Source: Desulfobacteraceae bacterium | GTDB lineage: Bacteria > Desulfobacterota > DSM-4660 > Desulfatiglandales > Desulfatiglandaceae | Assembly: GCA_013203065.1 (NCBI GenBank) | Contig: JABMQV010000064.1 | Span: 1-5,490 of the forward strand | Length of the DNA: 5,490 nucleotides | Direction: 5' to 3' | Shown: positions 4,708 through 5,490 of the stretch, piece after piece | Numbering within the stretch: position 1 is the first letter of the stretch | Layout of the letters: every line of letters starts with the position of its first letter | The notes under the pieces: generated by a model | Database searches by the model: none | What the model was told of the DNA's origin: nothing | What the model saw: the letters and a program-made list of their open reading frames with translations, nothing else | Position numbers and translations under genes: made by a program

Positions 4708-5490
4708 CAAATCAAAAGGAATTTTCACCCTTTTGTCCGCAGCAACGCTTCTTAACCGGTCGATTCTTTCAGCGGTCATGGGGATGCCATTGGCGAGATA
4801 CTCCTTTCGTGTTTCCTGCTCTTTTTGGCCTGGTAAATACATGAGTCGATTGGCGCAGTCGACAGTCGTATCCACGGCTTCTTTGAGCCTCATCTTTGCC
4901 TCTTCAAGGGGAATAATGATATCTATGGCATAAGCTTCCAGGGTTTGCGAAACTCTCTCAAGCGTCGCCCTCTTTCCCTCGCTGTCCAGAACACGAATTA
5001 GACCCGGTGTGCCTCCGCCCATGACATTATCGAGTTCGATCAGCATGTTGAGTCCGAATCCTTTGTAACCAAAATGTGTATCGCCTAAGGGTGCAACCCA
5101 AAATTGAGTCTTAAAAACCTCATCAAAGGCAAGAGGGAAATGGATGTTTTCTCCTTGCGGTCCTTTGAGCAAGCCTTTTTCTACGGATCTAAGCCTGATG
5201 GATGGGGCGCAACCCAGCTTTTGGAGAGCTTCTTCGGGGGTCTCACTCCTTGCTACGAAAAGATGGACCTTGGAGAGTTCCCTCTTTTGATTCCCGATCG
5301 GTATTGTGAGAACCCCATCTGCATCCAGGTGGATGCCCAGCGCTTTCGTATTGTATTTGGCCACCTCCAAGGCCGGACTGACCGCTCTTTGGGTTGCCGC
5401 CATATCGATGGTAATGATGCCGTCCTGGTATGGAATTGACCAGGCAATAGGGTTTGTGCCGAACCTTTTTCCCACCCCATCGTATCTTGC
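4705..5490 (-). CDS. Ldh2-family NAD(P)H dehydrogenase, partial
   Basis: This belongs to the Ldh2/ComC-type malate, L-lactate, ureidoglycolate and sulfolactate dehydrogenase family. These cytoplasmic NAD(P)-dependent enzymes have their own fold, unrelated to Rossmann dehydrogenases, and interconvert 2-oxoacids and 2-hydroxyacids. The frame stays open to the window edge (upstream codons read ARYDGVGKRFGTNP, a natural family sequence), so the GTG at 5475 is not the start. About 261 codons are visible of a usual 330-370; the N-terminal part with the early catalytic histidine lies outside. Visible landmarks are RFGTNPIAWSIP, DMAATQRA (family DMATS), PLGDTHFGYKGFGLNMLIE (family PLGG..GYKGYGLxxxVE) and the C-terminal LPGQKEQETRKEYLANGIPM. 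The middle part differs from ordinary malate/lactate members, so the substrate is uncertain. The stop codon lies in the outer end of the palindrome, and cfa is downstream. Confidence 0.87.
   Translation of the reverse strand, partial: ARYDGVGKRFGTNPIAWSIPYQDGIITIDMAATQRAVSPALEVAKYNTKALGIHLDADGVLTIPIGNQKRELSKVHLFVARSETPEEALQKLGCAPSIRLRSVEKGLLKGPQGENIHFPLAFDEVFKTQFWVAPLGDTHFGYKGFGLNMLIELDNVMGGGTPGLIRVLDSEGKRATLERVSQTLEAYAIDIIIPLEEAKMRLKEAVDTTVDCANRLMYLPGQKEQETRKEYLANGIPMTAERIDRLRSVAADKRVKIPFDL

Noticed and set aside
5104..5439. 111-codon + strand open frame inside the Ldh2-type gene
   Set aside because: It is antisense to a gene with family motifs at both ends of the visible part; the protein looks like no known family.
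1..5490. CRISPR array, tRNA or rRNA genes, defence or phage genes
   Set aside because: No regularly spaced direct repeats, cloverleaf pattern or rRNA-like segment was seen, and no coding frame resembles a defence, phage or transposase protein.

Overview
This window carries five protein-coding genes in an ordinary bacterial layout. Three are on the + strand and two on the - strand, and the two sets converge near position 3300-3415. GC content looks moderate by eye, Shine-Dalgarno sequences are plain, and the genes are typical metabolic families. The organism is therefore a free-living bacterium, most likely Gram-negative because the cyclopropane fatty acid synthase is of the E. coli type. The small-repeat style and gene mix remind me of Desulfobacterota (former Deltaproteobacteria), but nothing in the window proves that.

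Layout. Positions 1-222 hold no gene I can support; the first 94 bases are rich in short hairpins. Positions 223-1092 (+) encode a ten-helix DMT/EamA permease. Positions 1093-1419 are a 327-base spacer with a short repeat motif, a 24-codon small-ORF candidate with a strong Shine-Dalgarno, weak promoter-like boxes and a hairpin. Positions 1420-2289 (+) encode a PanB-family ketopantoate hydroxymethyltransferase. It is followed after 15 bases by a D-2-hydroxyacid dehydrogenase (2305-3303, +), almost certainly in the same operon. Positions 3416-4546 (-) encode cyclopropane fatty acid synthase (Cfa) with all key residues. Upstream of cfa on the same strand is the C-terminal three quarters of an Ldh2-family (malate/L-lactate/sulfolactate-type) NAD(P)H dehydrogenase, 4705-5490 (-), cut by the window edge. 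Between these two genes lies a 117-base imperfect palindrome (4591-4707) with 20-base perfect arms.

How the genes may work together. PanB adds a hydroxymethyl group to a 2-oxoacid, and a D-2-hydroxyacid dehydrogenase could reduce the resulting 2-oxoacid to a D-2-hydroxyacid. The pair could therefore make D-pantoate without a canonical PanE, or could run a related 2-oxoacid conversion. The PanB copy is divergent in two otherwise conserved stretches, and panC and panD are not seen, so a non-vitamin role is possible. The Ldh2-type enzyme also interconverts 2-oxo and 2-hydroxy acids, and the DMT permease could move a small metabolite. A link between these last two and the panB pair is only positional. 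Cfa modifies membrane lipids and has no obvious connection.

I see no clear unprecedented system. The items most worth a second look are the panB/dehydrogenase pair, the palindromic element and its possible sister motif at 1101, and the structured left edge.
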